Shown here: in pieces, positions 35,015-44,879 of the stretch
Numbering within the stretch: position 1 is the first letter of the stretch
Layout: each line of letters starts with the position of its first letter
Translations under genes and position numbers: made by a program
Notes under the pieces: generated by a model
The model's database searches: none
What the model was told of the DNA's origin: nothing
The model's input: only the letters and a program-made list of their open reading frames with translations
Source of the DNA: Lysinibacillus parviboronicapiens
GTDB taxonomy: Bacteria; Bacillota; Bacilli; Bacillales_A; Planococcaceae
Length of the DNA: 64,000 bases
Reading direction: 5' to 3'
Assembly (NCBI RefSeq): GCF_003049575.1
Contig: NZ_PYWI01000018.1
Location: 1-64,000, forward strand

Positions 35015-35329
35015 ATGATTTTGGCACTTATAGTAGAAGTTATTATTACGTATGTTGTTGCCTCATTCTTCTCCGTAAGATTTATCGAAGTAATGTTTTT
35101 CACTGGTTTAGCTTTTGCAGGGGGAATATTTTACTTTTTAAGCAGTGGTGGCGCAATGACTAAGTTCTATAATTCTCAAGCTAGTGCGCAAACAGGCATT
35201 ATTCAGAAAAGAGAAAGCTTTATCTTTAAATCAGGACCGATATTTACTGCTTCAGTTATATTCTTTTTAATTGGATTAACATTCTTTATTTTACTTGTTA
35301 CCGGAATAATCCCACCCAACCAAAATTGA
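35015..35329 (+). CDS. Small membrane protein (104 aa), start region frameshifted
   Basis: Two to three helices and a C-terminal VTGIIPPNQN. The ATG at 35015 has no ribosome site. A good site (AAGGGGAGTTTTAT) precedes ATG 34992, whose frame (MRKKNLFE) stops after eight codons. Adding one A to the A5 run at 35001-35005 fuses them as MRKKKFIRMILALIVEVIIT, clearly the intended N-terminus. Function unknown. Confidence 0.6.
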   Translation: MILALIVEVIITYVVASFFSVRFIEVMFFTGLAFAGGIFYFLSSGGAMTKFYNSQASAQTGIIQKRESFIFKSGPIFTASVIFFLIGLTFFILLVTGIIPPNQN

Positions 35330-35572
35330 ATTTTAAATAACGCACAACCCCAAAAGTAAACATAGTTATGAAGTCAGGACTTGGCTAAATAAGTAAAAAA
35401 CATCGGCAAGTACTTTTTGCCATCAATGAAATACTATTGGAAAGACGAGTCTATATCAAAATGGTAGTGATTGCTCAAAAAGCGATTCACTTACACATTT
35501 TTGCATAGCTACATCTGTATTTACTTTTTACGACTCAGACTATAATCTTTATTTAAGAATGGGGGAATCTTA

Positions 35573-36319
35573 ATGAAAATTTTTGACACGCATTTACATA
35601 TTATTAATCCAACGTTTCCATTGTATGAAAATCAGGGCTATTTGCCGGATGCTTTTACTTGTGAAGATTATTTACATGCGGTCTCTGATTTAAATGTAGT
35701 AGGTGGGGCTATAGTTTCTGGTTCTTTTCAACAGTTTGACCAATGCTATTTAATAGATGCACTACAAAATCTTGGTGAAAATTTTTTCGGTGTAACGCAG
35801 TTACCTTATGATACGAAAGATGATGACATTATCAAACTGAATGAACTGGGTGTAAAAGCTCTTCGTTTTAATGTAAATCGCGGAGGTTCAGAGGATATAT
35901 CACGACTGGACTATTTTGCAAGAAGAGTTCATGAATTAGTTAATTGGCACACTGAGCTCTACATTAATGGGAACGATTTACCCGCTATCATAAAAGTAGT
36001 AGAAAAACTACCGGCAGTTTCAATTGATCATCTTGGTTTATCAAAAGCTGGACTTCCAAACTTATTTAATTTAGTGGACAAAGGCGTTAGGGTAAAAGCG
36101 ACGGGCTTTGGACGAATTGATTTTAACGCTGATGAAGCTATTAGGGCAATCTATGCTATTAATCCTGATGCCTTAATGTTTGGAACAGATTTACCGTCGA
36201 CAAGAGCGAAAAGACCCTTCCAATATTCTGATATAGAACGAATAAAAAGTTGTTTGGGAGAAGAAGCAGCTCAAAAGGTTCTTTATAAAAATGCGCTTGA
36301 TTGGTATTCGAAATCCTAA
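35573..36319 (+). CDS. Amidohydrolase_2-type TIM-barrel hydrolase (248 aa)
   Basis: ATG with GGGGGAATCTTA upstream. Metal site motif FDTHLHI at residues 4-10, a central ELYINGND, VSIDHLGLSK (His) and a late MFGTDLPSTRAKRPF Asp motif. These are the hallmarks of the PF04909 metal-dependent amidohydrolases (ACMSD/TIM-barrel lactonases). Length fits short members. Substrate unknown. No operon partner. Confidence 0.85.
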   Translation: MKIFDTHLHIINPTFPLYENQGYLPDAFTCEDYLHAVSDLNVVGGAIVSGSFQQFDQCYLIDALQNLGENFFGVTQLPYDTKDDDIIKLNELGVKALRFNVNRGGSEDISRLDYFARRVHELVNWHTELYINGNDLPAIIKVVEKLPAVSIDHLGLSKAGLPNLFNLVDKGVRVKATGFGRIDFNADEAIRAIYAINPDALMFGTDLPSTRAKRPFQYSDIERIKSCLGEEAAQKVLYKNALDWYSKS

Positions 36320-36428
36320 GTTACTGGACAATAGGTGCGCATCAATCTACTTGGTCAAACCCAATTCAGAATGATGTATATTAATATGGGCTCAAGAATC
36401 GTTTTAAAATTTGCACCATTAAATAAAC

Positions 36429-36464
36429 GCTAGAAAGATGGTGTCTAACCATTTTTTTCTAGCT
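36429..36464 (+). terminator. Hairpin terminator
   Basis: CTAGAAA-ATGGT/ACCAT-TTTTTTCTAG stem with U-rich 3' arm, between the amidohydrolase and MBL genes. Confidence 0.7.
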
Positions 36465-36531
36465 TTATTTTTGCTACGAAAAGGAAAACTAGCATTGACT
36501 TCATAAATTTCAGGAGGAAGAAGGTTTTTCA

Positions 36532-37377
36532 ATGGACAAGGATATGAACTATGGTCGTGATTTTAAATATATTCCAGCTACTTCAATCGGTAGCGGTGAT
36601 GGCATTGAAGTGCTCCCGGATTTGTACCAACATACTATTCAAATAGTGAATATCGTACTGTATGGTACCCCAAATACTAGCGAATTTGTGTTAGTTGATG
36701 CAGGGATGCCAAAAAGTGCTCGTGAAATAATCGCAGTCGTAGAAAAACGATTTGGAGCTAGTGGTCGCCCTAGCGCGATAATATTAACGCATGGTCATTT
36801 TGATCATAGTGGGGCAATTATTGAGTTAATTGAATATTGGAAAGTCCCTGTTTACGCACATCCTTTAGAATTACCTTATTTAACAGGCAGAAAAAACTAT
36901 CCAGAGCCAGATTCTATTGTAAATGGTGGATTAATAGCGAAAATCTCACCATTCTTCCCCAATGAAGCTATTAATTTAGGCAGCAACGTCAAAGCACTTC
37001 CTCCGGATGGCCATGTTCCGCATATGCCTGGTTTCCGATGGATTCATACTCCTGGGCATACACTTGGACATATATCTTTGTTTAGAGACGAGGATCGGGC
37101 TTTAATTGTTGGAGATGCTTTTGTGACTGTCAAACAGGAGTCACTTTATAAAGTATTGATACAGAAAAAGGAAATCAGTGGGCCACCAAGGTATTTTACG
37201 ACTGATTGGTTGGCTGCTTGGGATTCAGTAAAAAAATTACAAGCACTAAAACCCACAGTAGCTATAACTGGACATGGATTACCGATGACTGGAGAAGAAC
37301 TCACAACTAACTTACAGAAATTGGCGAATAATTTCGAACAGATTGCTCTCCCTAACCATAGTAAATATATGAATTAA
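36532..37377 (+). CDS. Metallo-beta-lactamase-fold hydrolase (281 aa)
   Basis: ATG with AGGAGGAAGG upstream. Zinc motifs in order: LVDAGMPKSA, THGHFDHSG (HxHxDH), HTPGHTLGHISLFRD, GDAF (Asp) and a terminal His in ITGHGLP. Ordinary B-type MBL hydrolase, 281 aa. It sits after an amidohydrolase on the same strand (213-nt gap with a terminator), so they are not certainly one operon. Confidence 0.9.
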   Translation: MDKDMNYGRDFKYIPATSIGSGDGIEVLPDLYQHTIQIVNIVLYGTPNTSEFVLVDAGMPKSAREIIAVVEKRFGASGRPSAIILTHGHFDHSGAIIELIEYWKVPVYAHPLELPYLTGRKNYPEPDSIVNGGLIAKISPFFPNEAINLGSNVKALPPDGHVPHMPGFRWIHTPGHTLGHISLFRDEDRALIVGDAFVTVKQESLYKVLIQKKEISGPPRYFTTDWLAAWDSVKKLQALKPTVAITGHGLPMTGEELTTNLQKLANNFEQIALPNHSKYMN

Positions 37378-37802
37378 CGTTTTAACAAAATAAATCCCTA
37401 GCAATTTACGTGGGACACCTTGATAATCACTCTGGATAATTTATACAAAACATCGAACTAGCCAATCATTATTTACCAACAGAAATAACTGTTCATTAAA
37501 ACTTGCATCAGTAAGTAAAAAATATAAAAAGGGCCACAGTTGTGGCCCAAAGTAACAATTCAGGAGGTGTAAGGCTAAATTAGCTTTACACTACTATTAT
37601 TATGATATAAAAGCTGTTCTGTCTAGTTGATGGTCTCTACTTAAGTTTTAAAAATAAAATACAGCATTAACCTTTTTCATGCAATTATTCCTTTTAACTT
37701 GAGAAATACATGTAAGTGCTGTGAATTTTAGATAAGTTTCTTATAGATATGTTACTATAACAGGTATCTATAGTTAATTTAATGCAATAGAGGGGGATGA
37801 AT
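37378..37802. other. Intergenic region
   Basis: Contains a hairpin GGGCCACA/TGTGGCCC at 37531-37548, followed on the minus strand by a T tract, so it could terminate an unrecognised minus-strand transcript. No protein frame recognised. Confidence 0.4.
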
Positions 37803-38354
37803 TTGAATACATTTACCGAGTTTCCAACATTGTCTACGCAACGTTTTATCTTACGAAAAGCCACAACAAAGGATGCTAGTGACCTTTTTGAGCTTTATTC
37901 AAATGAAGAGGTAGTGAAATATTTGCCTTTTTCACCATTTCAATCTGAAGAGGATGCTTCAAATGAATTGAATTGGTATGATAACATTTTCAAGGAACAG
38001 ACAGGTTTAAGATGGGTAATCGAAGAGCCCGATTCAAAGAAAGTAATTGGAACATGTGGGTTTTTAAATTTTGAAAAAGCGCATAATCGTATTGAGATTG
38101 GCTATGATTTAACGCCAAAATATTGGGGAAAGGGTGTTATGACAGAGACATTAACTTGTATTATCCATTTTGCTTTTAAGACGATGAACATAAATAAAAT
38201 CGAAGCGAAAGTTGAACCGGAAAACATATCATCTATTAAATTATTAGAAAAATTAAATTTTTGTAAAGAAGGTGTGTTAAGACAACATGAATTTGAGAAA
38301 GGACAATATGTTGATCTTGCTGTGTTCTCTCAATTGAAAAGTGAATATCAATAA
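37803..38354 (+). CDS. RimJ/RimL-type GNAT acetyltransferase (183 aa)
   Basis: TTG 37803 has AGGGGG at 6 nt. The in-frame ATG 37797 directly abuts it, so TTG is preferred. TLSTQRFILRKATTKDASDL, WVIEEPDSKKVIGTCGFLNF, YWGKGVMTETL and KIEAKVEPENISSIKLLEKL are the standard motifs. Acceptor may be a ribosomal protein or a small amine. Confidence 0.85.
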   Translation: MNTFTEFPTLSTQRFILRKATTKDASDLFELYSNEEVVKYLPFSPFQSEEDASNELNWYDNIFKEQTGLRWVIEEPDSKKVIGTCGFLNFEKAHNRIEIGYDLTPKYWGKGVMTETLTCIIHFAFKTMNINKIEAKVEPENISSIKLLEKLNFCKEGVLRQHEFEKGQYVDLAVFSQLKSEYQ

Positions 38355-38485
38355 AGATTAATAGTATAGTTTTATAAAAATTTCCATTTACTTCTGTTGA
38401 TGATATACATATTACTATAAAACCATTAAATCTCATGGATAGTGGGTTGTTTTGCAAATAGTATTATTATCAGTGGAGGGTGAAT

Positions 38486-38776
38486 ATGGCTTACATTTAT
38501 GGCATACAGAATTTTTTTGATAGCGGTTCAATTGCATTAATAATAGAACTTTTATTCGTCACTTCTTGTGTCTCGACTATTCTTTATATTTTAACAAAAA
38601 ATCAATATGTTTCTTATTTGTCTTCCGCACCAATATTGTATATTCTGTCCGCGTTGTTTCATTATTCAACACATTTAATTTTGCTAGTATTAACAATGAC
38701 GATACAAGCATTGATTTTACTAATTATTAAAAATCAGAAGAAAAAACAATTACATGTCAATGAACAAGCTGTTTAG
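38486..38776 (+). CDS. Small membrane protein (96 aa)
   Basis: ATG 38486 after TGGAGGGTGA. Three hydrophobic helices (IALIIELLFVTSCVSTILYI, then YVSYLSSAPILYILSALF, then LILLVLTMTIQALILLII) and a basic tail. Function unknown. Terminator follows. Confidence 0.65.
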   Translation: MAYIYGIQNFFDSGSIALIIELLFVTSCVSTILYILTKNQYVSYLSSAPILYILSALFHYSTHLILLVLTMTIQALILLIIKNQKKKQLHVNEQAV

Positions 38777-38804
38777 TTTGGTGGCATTAATTGAATATAC
38801 ACAG

Positions 38805-38848
38805 GACTTGTTTTTATGATTAAAATTCATATTAACAAGTCTTTTTTT
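38805..38848 (+). terminator. Hairpin terminator
   Basis: GACTTGTT/AACAAGTC stem and TTTTTTT. Confidence 0.8.
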
Positions 38849-38989
38849 ATACACAAATAAAGGAGGATTAAAAATTCCGAAGAAGTTGATGAAAGAAAAT
38901 CCATAAAAAGGATATAAAACTTGTTGCGCCGAATACTATAGATGAACGTATAAATTTTTTCATCTATTAACAACAGGGGGAATAAACTA

Positions 38990-39496
38990 ATGGTAAAAAA
39001 CCGAGCAGAAAAAATGTACGATTATCATGTTTGGGCAAACCAACAATTGCTTCAACACTTAAAGCAACTACCTGATAAGGTTTACACAGCGCATATAGAA
39101 AGCGTTTTCTCATCGATTTCAGAAGTGCTAATTCACCTTTATGCAACTGACATTGTGTGGTTGGAGACGATGAAAGGGAGCAGCTTCCATGACACGATTA
39201 GAGAAGTAGAACGTCGAAAGTCTGAATTAACAGCAGTCTCGATAGATAAACTTGAAATGTGTTATGACGAGCTTTCACAACAATTTCAGCACTTTTTTGC
39301 AGAGCAAAAGGATTTAGAACAAATCCTTATTACAGAACATCCACATTATGGACGTATGGAGTTCATATTTGCTGACCTTGTACACCATATTGTTAATCAT
39401 GGAACCTATCATCGAGGAAATGTGACAGCTATGCTTCGTCAACAGGGTGAAGCAGGCGTACCGACAGACTATGTATTCTTTCTTACACGGAAATGA
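38990..39496 (+). CDS. DinB-family metal-binding protein (168 aa)
   Basis: ATG with CAGGGGGAATAAACTA upstream. Four-helix DinB/YfiT bundle: MYDYHVWANQQLLQHLKQL, LIHLYATDIVWLE, then DLVHHIVNHGTYHRGNVTAM. The His residues in IHLYATD and NHGTYHRG match the metal triad. Family members include bacillithiol transferases. Exact role unknown. Full length. Confidence 0.88.
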   Translation: MVKNRAEKMYDYHVWANQQLLQHLKQLPDKVYTAHIESVFSSISEVLIHLYATDIVWLETMKGSSFHDTIREVERRKSELTAVSIDKLEMCYDELSQQFQHFFAEQKDLEQILITEHPHYGRMEFIFADLVHHIVNHGTYHRGNVTAMLRQQGEAGVPTDYVFFLTRK

Positions 39497-39580
39497 GAGA
39501 AGCTGCTCGAAGCCGAGCGAAACAGCGGCCCACCCGAGCGATTGTTGCTTGTATCCTTTGCGGAGGTGTCTACAGTCTAA

Positions 39581-39611
39581 AGTATCCTATAAGATATAGG
39601 ATACTTTTTTA
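39581..39611 (+). terminator. Hairpin terminator
   Basis: AGTATCCTATA/TATAGGATACT with AGA loop and TTTTTT. Confidence 0.9.
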
Positions 39612-39745
39612 CATAAACGAATGATTACACGGTCACTAAAATTCCATATTTATTTAGCTGAAAATTAAATTGTGAAGGTGATATACTTAATAAGGGATAA
39701 TAGGATAAAATAGGCAAAATAATTTAAGAAAGGGGACAATTATGT

Positions 39746-40507
39746 ATGATAGAAAAGGATCGATTTGTCAAAGATATTGCTGATGAGGATATAAAATTTT
39801 CTGTAATCATTCCTGCCCATAATGAAGAACACTACATTGGTGAGTGCTTGGATTCTATTTTAGCGGCATCCGAATCATTTAAAAATCAAATCGAGGTCAT
39901 TGTAGTCCTAAATCGTTGTACGGACAAAACGGAGGGAATTGCCCAATCTTATAATTGTATTACTTTAATTAATCAGGATAAAAATTTATCGAAAATAAGG
40001 AATGCAGGAGCTGAAATTGCCAGAGGCGATATAATCATCACCATTGATGCTGATTCTCGAATGAAAAAACATTTGCTAACCAACATAGAAAAGCAGTTAG
40101 CTACGAACGAATACATTGGAGGTGGTGTGAATGGGGATTTTGAAAGAATTTCTCTAGGAATCATCGTTTCTACCATACTATTGATAGTGCCCTTGCTTTT
40201 CAAATACGGGTTTATATCTGTAGGTATCTTTTGGTGCTACAAAAAAGACTTTCAGGCCATACAAGGCTTTAATGAAAATATGTTGATGGCTGAAGATGCT
40301 GATTTTGCTAAACGATTAAAAGAATGGGGAAAGAAAAACGGAAAAAAGTATGGCACCATCAAAAATGGGATGGTCACGTCGTGCAGAAGATTTGATAAAC
40401 ATGGGGATTGGGCATTACTTAAACGACCAAAAATGATTTTAGCCTACCTGAAAGGGAATGACCGAAAATCGGCAGATGAAGCTTATTATGAAAATCAAGG
40501 TAGATAA
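39746..40507 (+). CDS. Family 2 glycosyltransferase (253 aa)
   Basis: ATG 39746, with an AAAGGGGACAATT site 11 nt upstream (an alternative ATG at 39742 is out of frame). GT-A fold: SVIIPAHNEEHYIGECLDSI, then ITIDADSRM (DxD-like), a hydrophobic segment, and MAEDADFAKRLKEWG. It lacks extended C-terminal membrane helices (one segment at about 133-155). Acceptor sugar unknown. Terminates at the shared hairpin 40584. Confidence 0.85.
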   Translation: MIEKDRFVKDIADEDIKFSVIIPAHNEEHYIGECLDSILAASESFKNQIEVIVVLNRCTDKTEGIAQSYNCITLINQDKNLSKIRNAGAEIARGDIIITIDADSRMKKHLLTNIEKQLATNEYIGGGVNGDFERISLGIIVSTILLIVPLLFKYGFISVGIFWCYKKDFQAIQGFNENMLMAEDADFAKRLKEWGKKNGKKYGTIKNGMVTSCRRFDKHGDWALLKRPKMILAYLKGNDRKSADEAYYENQGR

Positions 40508-40583
40508 TATCAAATAGGCGTAATATAAATAATAGCGATAAGTAACTAATCGTTTCAGGCATTTGTCATAAAATTCACTAGTT

Positions 40584-40634
40584 CTATTAATGAGACCAGG
40601 TATTCACTTAAATTGAGCCTGATCTCATTAATAG
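40584..40634. terminator. Convergent terminator-like inverted repeat
   Basis: CTATTAATGAGAccAGG…CCTgaTCTCATTAATAG, about 16 bp, between the convergent glycosyltransferase and YoaP-like genes. It lacks a T tract on either side. Confidence 0.65.
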
Positions 40635-40647
40635 CATTGCAGAAACT

Positions 40648-41409
40648 TCATTGCGCTAATTGTAGTGTTGACAATAATTTATCAAATTTAGCGGGACTCA
40701 TTATTTCGTGTGTAATAAATTTGCCGTTATAAAACAATCCAAACGTTGTCCACAGCGTCGGTGCATTTTGCGCTTGTTCTTTTGTTGTAATCTTATGGGT
40801 CTTGAAAGGGACTTTATGAATTTCGGTTACTTTTTTTAGCTCGTCTAAAATACCAATGGCAAAGGGGCATTGGGCTGTATAATAAATAACAATACCGTCT
40901 GCCATATTAGGAATCTTCATGTGCTTTTTAAATGAAGGTTCAGCTGCTTTATCATTCCACTTTAAGGACATTAATTGAAAATATGGTTCAGCTTGCTCTA
41001 CTACCTTAAATCCTAGATGCTCAAAGAAACGATAATCACTTAAGTACGGTAGTTTTTTCTTCCCAGTAATATGTACAATGCCATCCATGCCACGAGATAG
41101 AGCATCATTTTTACAATAATCTAATAATTGTTTTGCATGGCCATTATTTTTATACTTACCAGAAACCCATAAGCAATTGATATACATATAATTAGGTGCT
41201 TGGATAGGAACCCATGCTAGTTCAGCTGGTAAATATTCTATAAATACTTTTGCGCGCTCATTCAAACGGTAGAACACTAACCCCTCATCCATTCGATTCA
41301 TCAACCATTGTTTCTTCTCGGCAACAGCCTCCTCATATTGTTTGGCTCCTAGAGCACAACAAATATGTTCACATTCCATATTGTTTTTTGTGATTTGTAT
41401 GTATGACAT
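40648..41409 (-). CDS. GNAT acetyltransferase with YoaP-like C-terminal domain (253 aa)
   Basis: ATG with AAAGGTG upstream. Residues 1-150 are a GNAT domain (INCLWVSGKYKNNGHAKQLL with acetyl-CoA loop). Residues 165-250 are the YoaP-like domain: IVIYYTAQCPFAIGILDELK (thioredoxin-like CPF), then NAPTLWTTFGLFYNGKFITH. Similar in layout to B. subtilis YoaP. A paralogue lies at 43255-44016 on the opposite strand. Substrate unknown. Confidence 0.85.
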   Translation of the reverse strand: MSYIQITKNNMECEHICCALGAKQYEEAVAEKKQWLMNRMDEGLVFYRLNERAKVFIEYLPAELAWVPIQAPNYMYINCLWVSGKYKNNGHAKQLLDYCKNDALSRGMDGIVHITGKKKLPYLSDYRFFEHLGFKVVEQAEPYFQLMSLKWNDKAAEPSFKKHMKIPNMADGIVIYYTAQCPFAIGILDELKKVTEIHKVPFKTHKITTKEQAQNAPTLWTTFGLFYNGKFITHEIMSPAKFDKLLSTLQLAQ

Positions 41410-41634
41410 TTTCTAATCACACCTTTCACATACATCGTAACAGAATTCCTAGTAAAACTCCTGCTAATTTCTAACTTAAGGAGCTATAGAGAGAGTATGT
41501 CTTCAAAAGTAGTTACTTGTATTTTTTACTTGTATTAGCTAATTTTTTACATTCCATGGTAAAATAAATTTAAATAAAAAGAAGTGATTTTTCAAATAAT
41601 AATAAAAAATAAAAGCGTAGAGGAGATAGATATA

Positions 41635-42194
41635 TTGAAACAAGCATTATTAGTGATCGATGCACAACAACAACTGATGGATGGCCATCAAGAAGAACCG
41701 GAAGTGTTTCAGAAAAAAAGATTAATCGACAATATAAATAGCGTGATCGAACTAGCGTTAGAAGCACGTGCAGCTGTCATTTTTGTGAGAGATAAGGATG
41801 TAGCAAATGGACAAGGCGCTGGTTTTCAAGTTCACAATGATATCAATATTCCAACGGATACTGCAATTTTCATAGATAAAAAGGCCACTAATGCTTTTTA
41901 CAAAACAGATTTGCTACAAATTTTAAAAGATAAACAAGTTACTCATTTAGTTCTCATGGGCTGTAAGACAGAACACTGTATCGATACAGCCGTTAGAGCA
42001 GCTACGGTTTACGGTTTTGATGTAACACTTATAGGGGATGGACATTCGACGACAGATTCTAAGATTTTGTCTGCCGAAAAAAAATCGCTCACCACAATGA
42101 AGTGCTGCATGGCCATTACAATTTAGACAATTTTTCGGTTGTAAGAAATGCGCAGGAACATGTATTTGAACCGAACCATGATCAATATCGTTAG
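41635..42194 (+). pseudogene. Isochorismatase-family cysteine hydrolase with C-terminal frameshift
   Basis: TTG 41635 after GAGGAGATAGA. Intact family motifs: QALLVIDAQQQLM (catalytic Asp), Lys in FIDKKATNAF, and catalytic Cys in LVLMGCKTEHCIDTAVRAA. The frame ends at TAG 42126. Adding one A to the A8 run at 42077-42084 gives HHNEVLHGHYNLDNFSVVRN and stop 42194, a normal 186-aa product. The shorter version loses the last helix and may still fold. Confidence 0.78.
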
Positions 42195-42609
42195 TCCCTA
42201 TTAAGTAGGCGTTGATGGAATAAGATCTTCCTATTTTTATTGTGAGAAAAACGATAAAATTTGGCACTAACAATTATATGGAATAGCTTATTGGGCATGC
42301 TTCTGGGAAAACCAGATACATGTCTTTTTACTTGCACAAATTACTTCAGGCCAAAAGTATATTTATTATGTTGTATGGGGGGAAAACATGAAATTTAACG
42401 GAGCGAAAAACTTGGAAATCGTCTTCTTTTGTTAACATTTGCCCAAGATGATGGATTAAATGATAATGGAGTCACGTATTAGAGCGTGGCTTTTTATTGT
42501 ATAAAATTTTCTCATTTGGAATGGCGTAATAAGAAAATATAAAATTAGTACCAACTAATGATATCAAGTGATAAAATACAATGGAAAGTTAAAGGAGGTT
42601 TAGTTTACC
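42195..42609. other. Intergenic region
   Basis: Includes a 14-codon frame at about 42388 behind a GGGGGGAAAAC site (a possible small peptide or decayed gene) and the terminator at 42470-42497. Confidence 0.4.
42470..42497 (+). terminator. Hairpin terminator
   Basis: AGTCACG/CGTGGCT stem, TTTTT tail. Confidence 0.7.
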
Positions 42610-43035
42610 ATGTTAGATACTGAAAATATGAAAGATGTTATTTTGCATCGCTATCCGTTTCTGTTAGTTGATAGAATTTTAGAATTAGAAGAAGGAAAGA
42701 GAGCTATTGGTATTAAAAATGTCACGATGAATGAAGAATTTTTTCAAGGTCATTTTCCTAATTATCCAATTATGCCAGGTGTGTTGATTGTAGAAGCATT
42801 GGCGCAAGTAAGTGCGATTATCATGTCAACAAAAGAAGGAAATCAAGGAAGGTTAGGCTTACTCGCAGGTATTGATAATTGCCGTTTTAAAAAACAAGTA
42901 ATACCAGGAGACCAGTTGCGCCTTGAAGTGGAGATAACAAGATTGAAAGGTCCTATTGGAAAAGGCAAAGGGATTGCAACTGTAGATGGAGAACTAGTAT
43001 GTGAGACAGAACTGATATTTGCATTTGGAAATTAA
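42610..43035 (+). CDS. fabZ: 3-hydroxyacyl-ACP dehydratase FabZ (141 aa)
   Basis: ATG with AAAGGAGGTTTAGTTTACC upstream. Hot-dog fold with the FabZ signature: [18 protein letters not shown], catalytic His in [14 protein letters not shown], catalytic Glu in [13 protein letters not shown]. Dehydrates 3-hydroxyacyl-ACP in fatty-acid elongation. It lies apart from fatty-acid or lipid-A genes, so it is a solo copy. Length is standard (about 141 aa). Confidence 0.93.
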   Translation: MLDTENMKDVILHRYPFLLVDRILELEEGKRAIGIKNVTMNEEFFQGHFPNYPIMPGVLIVEALAQVSAIIMSTKEGNQGRLGLLAGIDNCRFKKQVIPGDQLRLEVEITRLKGPIGKGKGIATVDGELVCETELIFAFGN

Positions 43036-43053
43036 TCTCCATGTATATTAAGG

Positions 43054-43093
43054 AAGGATCAGCAGTGCTAAATTAGCCTACTGATCCTTTTTG
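43054..43093 (+). terminator. Hairpin terminator
   Basis: AAGGATCAG/CTGATCCTT stem with 18-nt loop and TTTTTG tail. Confidence 0.85.
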
Positions 43094-43254
43094 TATACAT
43101 ATAATTTAACCTAGACTTTATGCACATTTATTTTTTTGCAAGCTAAATCATAGTAGATAGTAGTTCCTATCTTGTTTTACAACTGCTTAAATATTAAAAT
43201 ACAAAAAAAGGTATAACTAAGTACTTGTATAGAAGAAAGAGGAGGTGATATTGC

Positions 43255-44016
43255 ATGGGTGATGTTCAAATGGTAGAGATGACTAATGAAATGCTTGAGG
43301 GCTTAGGAAGTTATTGTTTAAGAAGTAAAAAGAAATCAGCAGGCTATATTCAAAAAAATAGGTGGCTAAACGATAGATTCGAGGAAGGATTAAAATATGT
43401 CCAATTGCTAGAAAATCAAAAACAAGTAGGATTTATTGAATATACCGATGCCGAATTTTCTTCTAGGGTCGTACATGCAGATGGATATTTTGTCATCCAT
43501 TGTTTGTGGGTAAGTGAAGTTGGTAAAGGGTATGGGACTCAATTAATTAATAAATGTCTAGAAGATGCAAGAAAGCTAGTTAAAAAAGGTGTCGTAGTTG
43601 TTACTAACTCAACAACATCTTGGGCACCCAGTAAGGATATCTTTGTAACTAATCAGTTCGAAGTTATTGATACGGCTCCATATGATTTTGAATTACTTGT
43701 TTATAAGTTTGATAAGGGAACAGAGAGTCCTTATTTTCCTCATGATTGGCAGGAGAGGACTAAAAAATTCTCTAACTTAACGATTCTTCGCTCTTTTCAA
43801 TGCCCATATGTGGATGTCGCAACAGAAAATATAGTAGCAGCTGCACATCAATTGGGTATTGATATTGACATCATTGACATAAAAAATAGACAGGAGCTAA
43901 TGGCAGTATCACCGACGCCATACGGTATCTTTTCGGTTATTTTTAAGGGACAACTCATTAGCTTTCACAGATTGACCGTTCATTCGGTCATTAAAAAGAT
44001 AAAAGCACTAATTTAA
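43255..44016 (+). CDS. GNAT acetyltransferase with YoaP-like C-terminal domain (253 aa)
   Basis: ATG with GAGGAGGTGATATTGC upstream. Same two-domain plan and length as the gene at 40648-41409: FVIHCLWVSEVGKGYGTQL acetyl-CoA region, then LTILRSFQCPYVDVATENIV and PYGIFSVIFKGQLISFHRL. The Cys-Pro motif (QCPY) is kept while the two paralogues otherwise differ strongly. They likely act on different substrates. Confidence 0.82.
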   Translation: MGDVQMVEMTNEMLEGLGSYCLRSKKKSAGYIQKNRWLNDRFEEGLKYVQLLENQKQVGFIEYTDAEFSSRVVHADGYFVIHCLWVSEVGKGYGTQLINKCLEDARKLVKKGVVVVTNSTTSWAPSKDIFVTNQFEVIDTAPYDFELLVYKFDKGTESPYFPHDWQERTKKFSNLTILRSFQCPYVDVATENIVAAAHQLGIDIDIIDIKNRQELMAVSPTPYGIFSVIFKGQLISFHRLTVHSVIKKIKALI

Positions 44017-44124
44017 TTACGTTGCGAGAAAAGAGAAAATAAATGATTACCAAAACTAGATTGACGTATGTTTACTAATAGTAAAAAGAATGATAAATCA
44101 TGTTAGTTAAGACGGAGGGATAGT

Positions 44125-44502
44125 ATGCAATTACCTGTATTGACAGGAATGGAAGGTGTATTTATACCAATTAAAGATCCACAAGTATCAGCAACGTGGT
44201 ATGAAGAGAAGCTTGGCTTTACACTCCTTTATATTGAAGCAGAGGCTGCGGTTATGAAGATCGCAGATGTAACCCAAACAGTAGTTTGTCTTGTACGAAG
44301 CAAGGAACATCAGCCAATGAAATTTCCAAAGAATAACTTCGGGGTAGATAAATATTATAACTTCCGCTCGCACAATATTGAAGAGACTTACAGGCATTTA
44401 GTTGAGAAGAATGTTAAGGTGACTGCTATCGACGGGGATGGGACCACTAAATATTTTACTTTTTATGATCCAGATGGAAATCCGTTAGGTGTTTGTCAAT
44501 AA
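44125..44502 (+). CDS. VOC-family protein (125 aa)
   Basis: ATG after GACGGAGGGATAGT. GVFIPIKDPQVSATWYEEKL, NFRSHNIEETYRHLVEKN and TFYDPDGNPLGVCQ outline the two-module VOC fold. The C-terminal YDPDGN-type metal/active-site strand is present. Possibly dioxygenase or detoxification. Different from the VOC gene at 24667. Confidence 0.85.
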   Translation: MQLPVLTGMEGVFIPIKDPQVSATWYEEKLGFTLLYIEAEAAVMKIADVTQTVVCLVRSKEHQPMKFPKNNFGVDKYYNFRSHNIEETYRHLVEKNVKVTAIDGDGTTKYFTFYDPDGNPLGVCQ

Positions 44503-44879
44503 GTATATGTTTTGCTATGGCTAGATACTAGAAAGACGAGTTCTAGCAGTAGTATTACTAGAATTTCGTATGTAGGTCACTGAACAATCGGAAAAGCAAT
44601 GGTTTAAATGCGGCCCTTTTTTTAGATGTCGATAGTGTCCGTTGCTTTTTCTTTAAGAGTCATGCTTATAAAAACACAGCATCAGCTATTAGGGATGCAT
44701 AGTATAGTAATAGCAACATGTAAGTTAGTTGGAAATACTTACGGCAAGTGACGAGACTGTTAGCGGTAAGTGAAATAGAAGTGCTCGTTACAAGGCCGAT
44801 TACAGTTTATTGTAATCGGTTTTATAATGAGCAAATCTTATATAGGGCATGGTATTTAGACTAGAGAGGAGGAGCAAAC
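44503..44879. other. Intergenic region
   Basis: Terminator at 44796-44825 and non-coding DNA. An imperfect hairpin around 44525-44565 (CTAGAAAGACGAGTTCTAG) is visible. Confidence 0.4.
44796..44825 (+). terminator. Hairpin terminator
   Basis: CCGATTACA/TGTAATCGG stem, TTTTAT tail. Confidence 0.8.

Noticed and set aside
37590-37625. Possible short conserved motif (TTACACTA-TATTATTATGATA) shared with about 1138-1160
   Set aside because: AT-rich and short; similarity at this length is expected by chance in such DNA.
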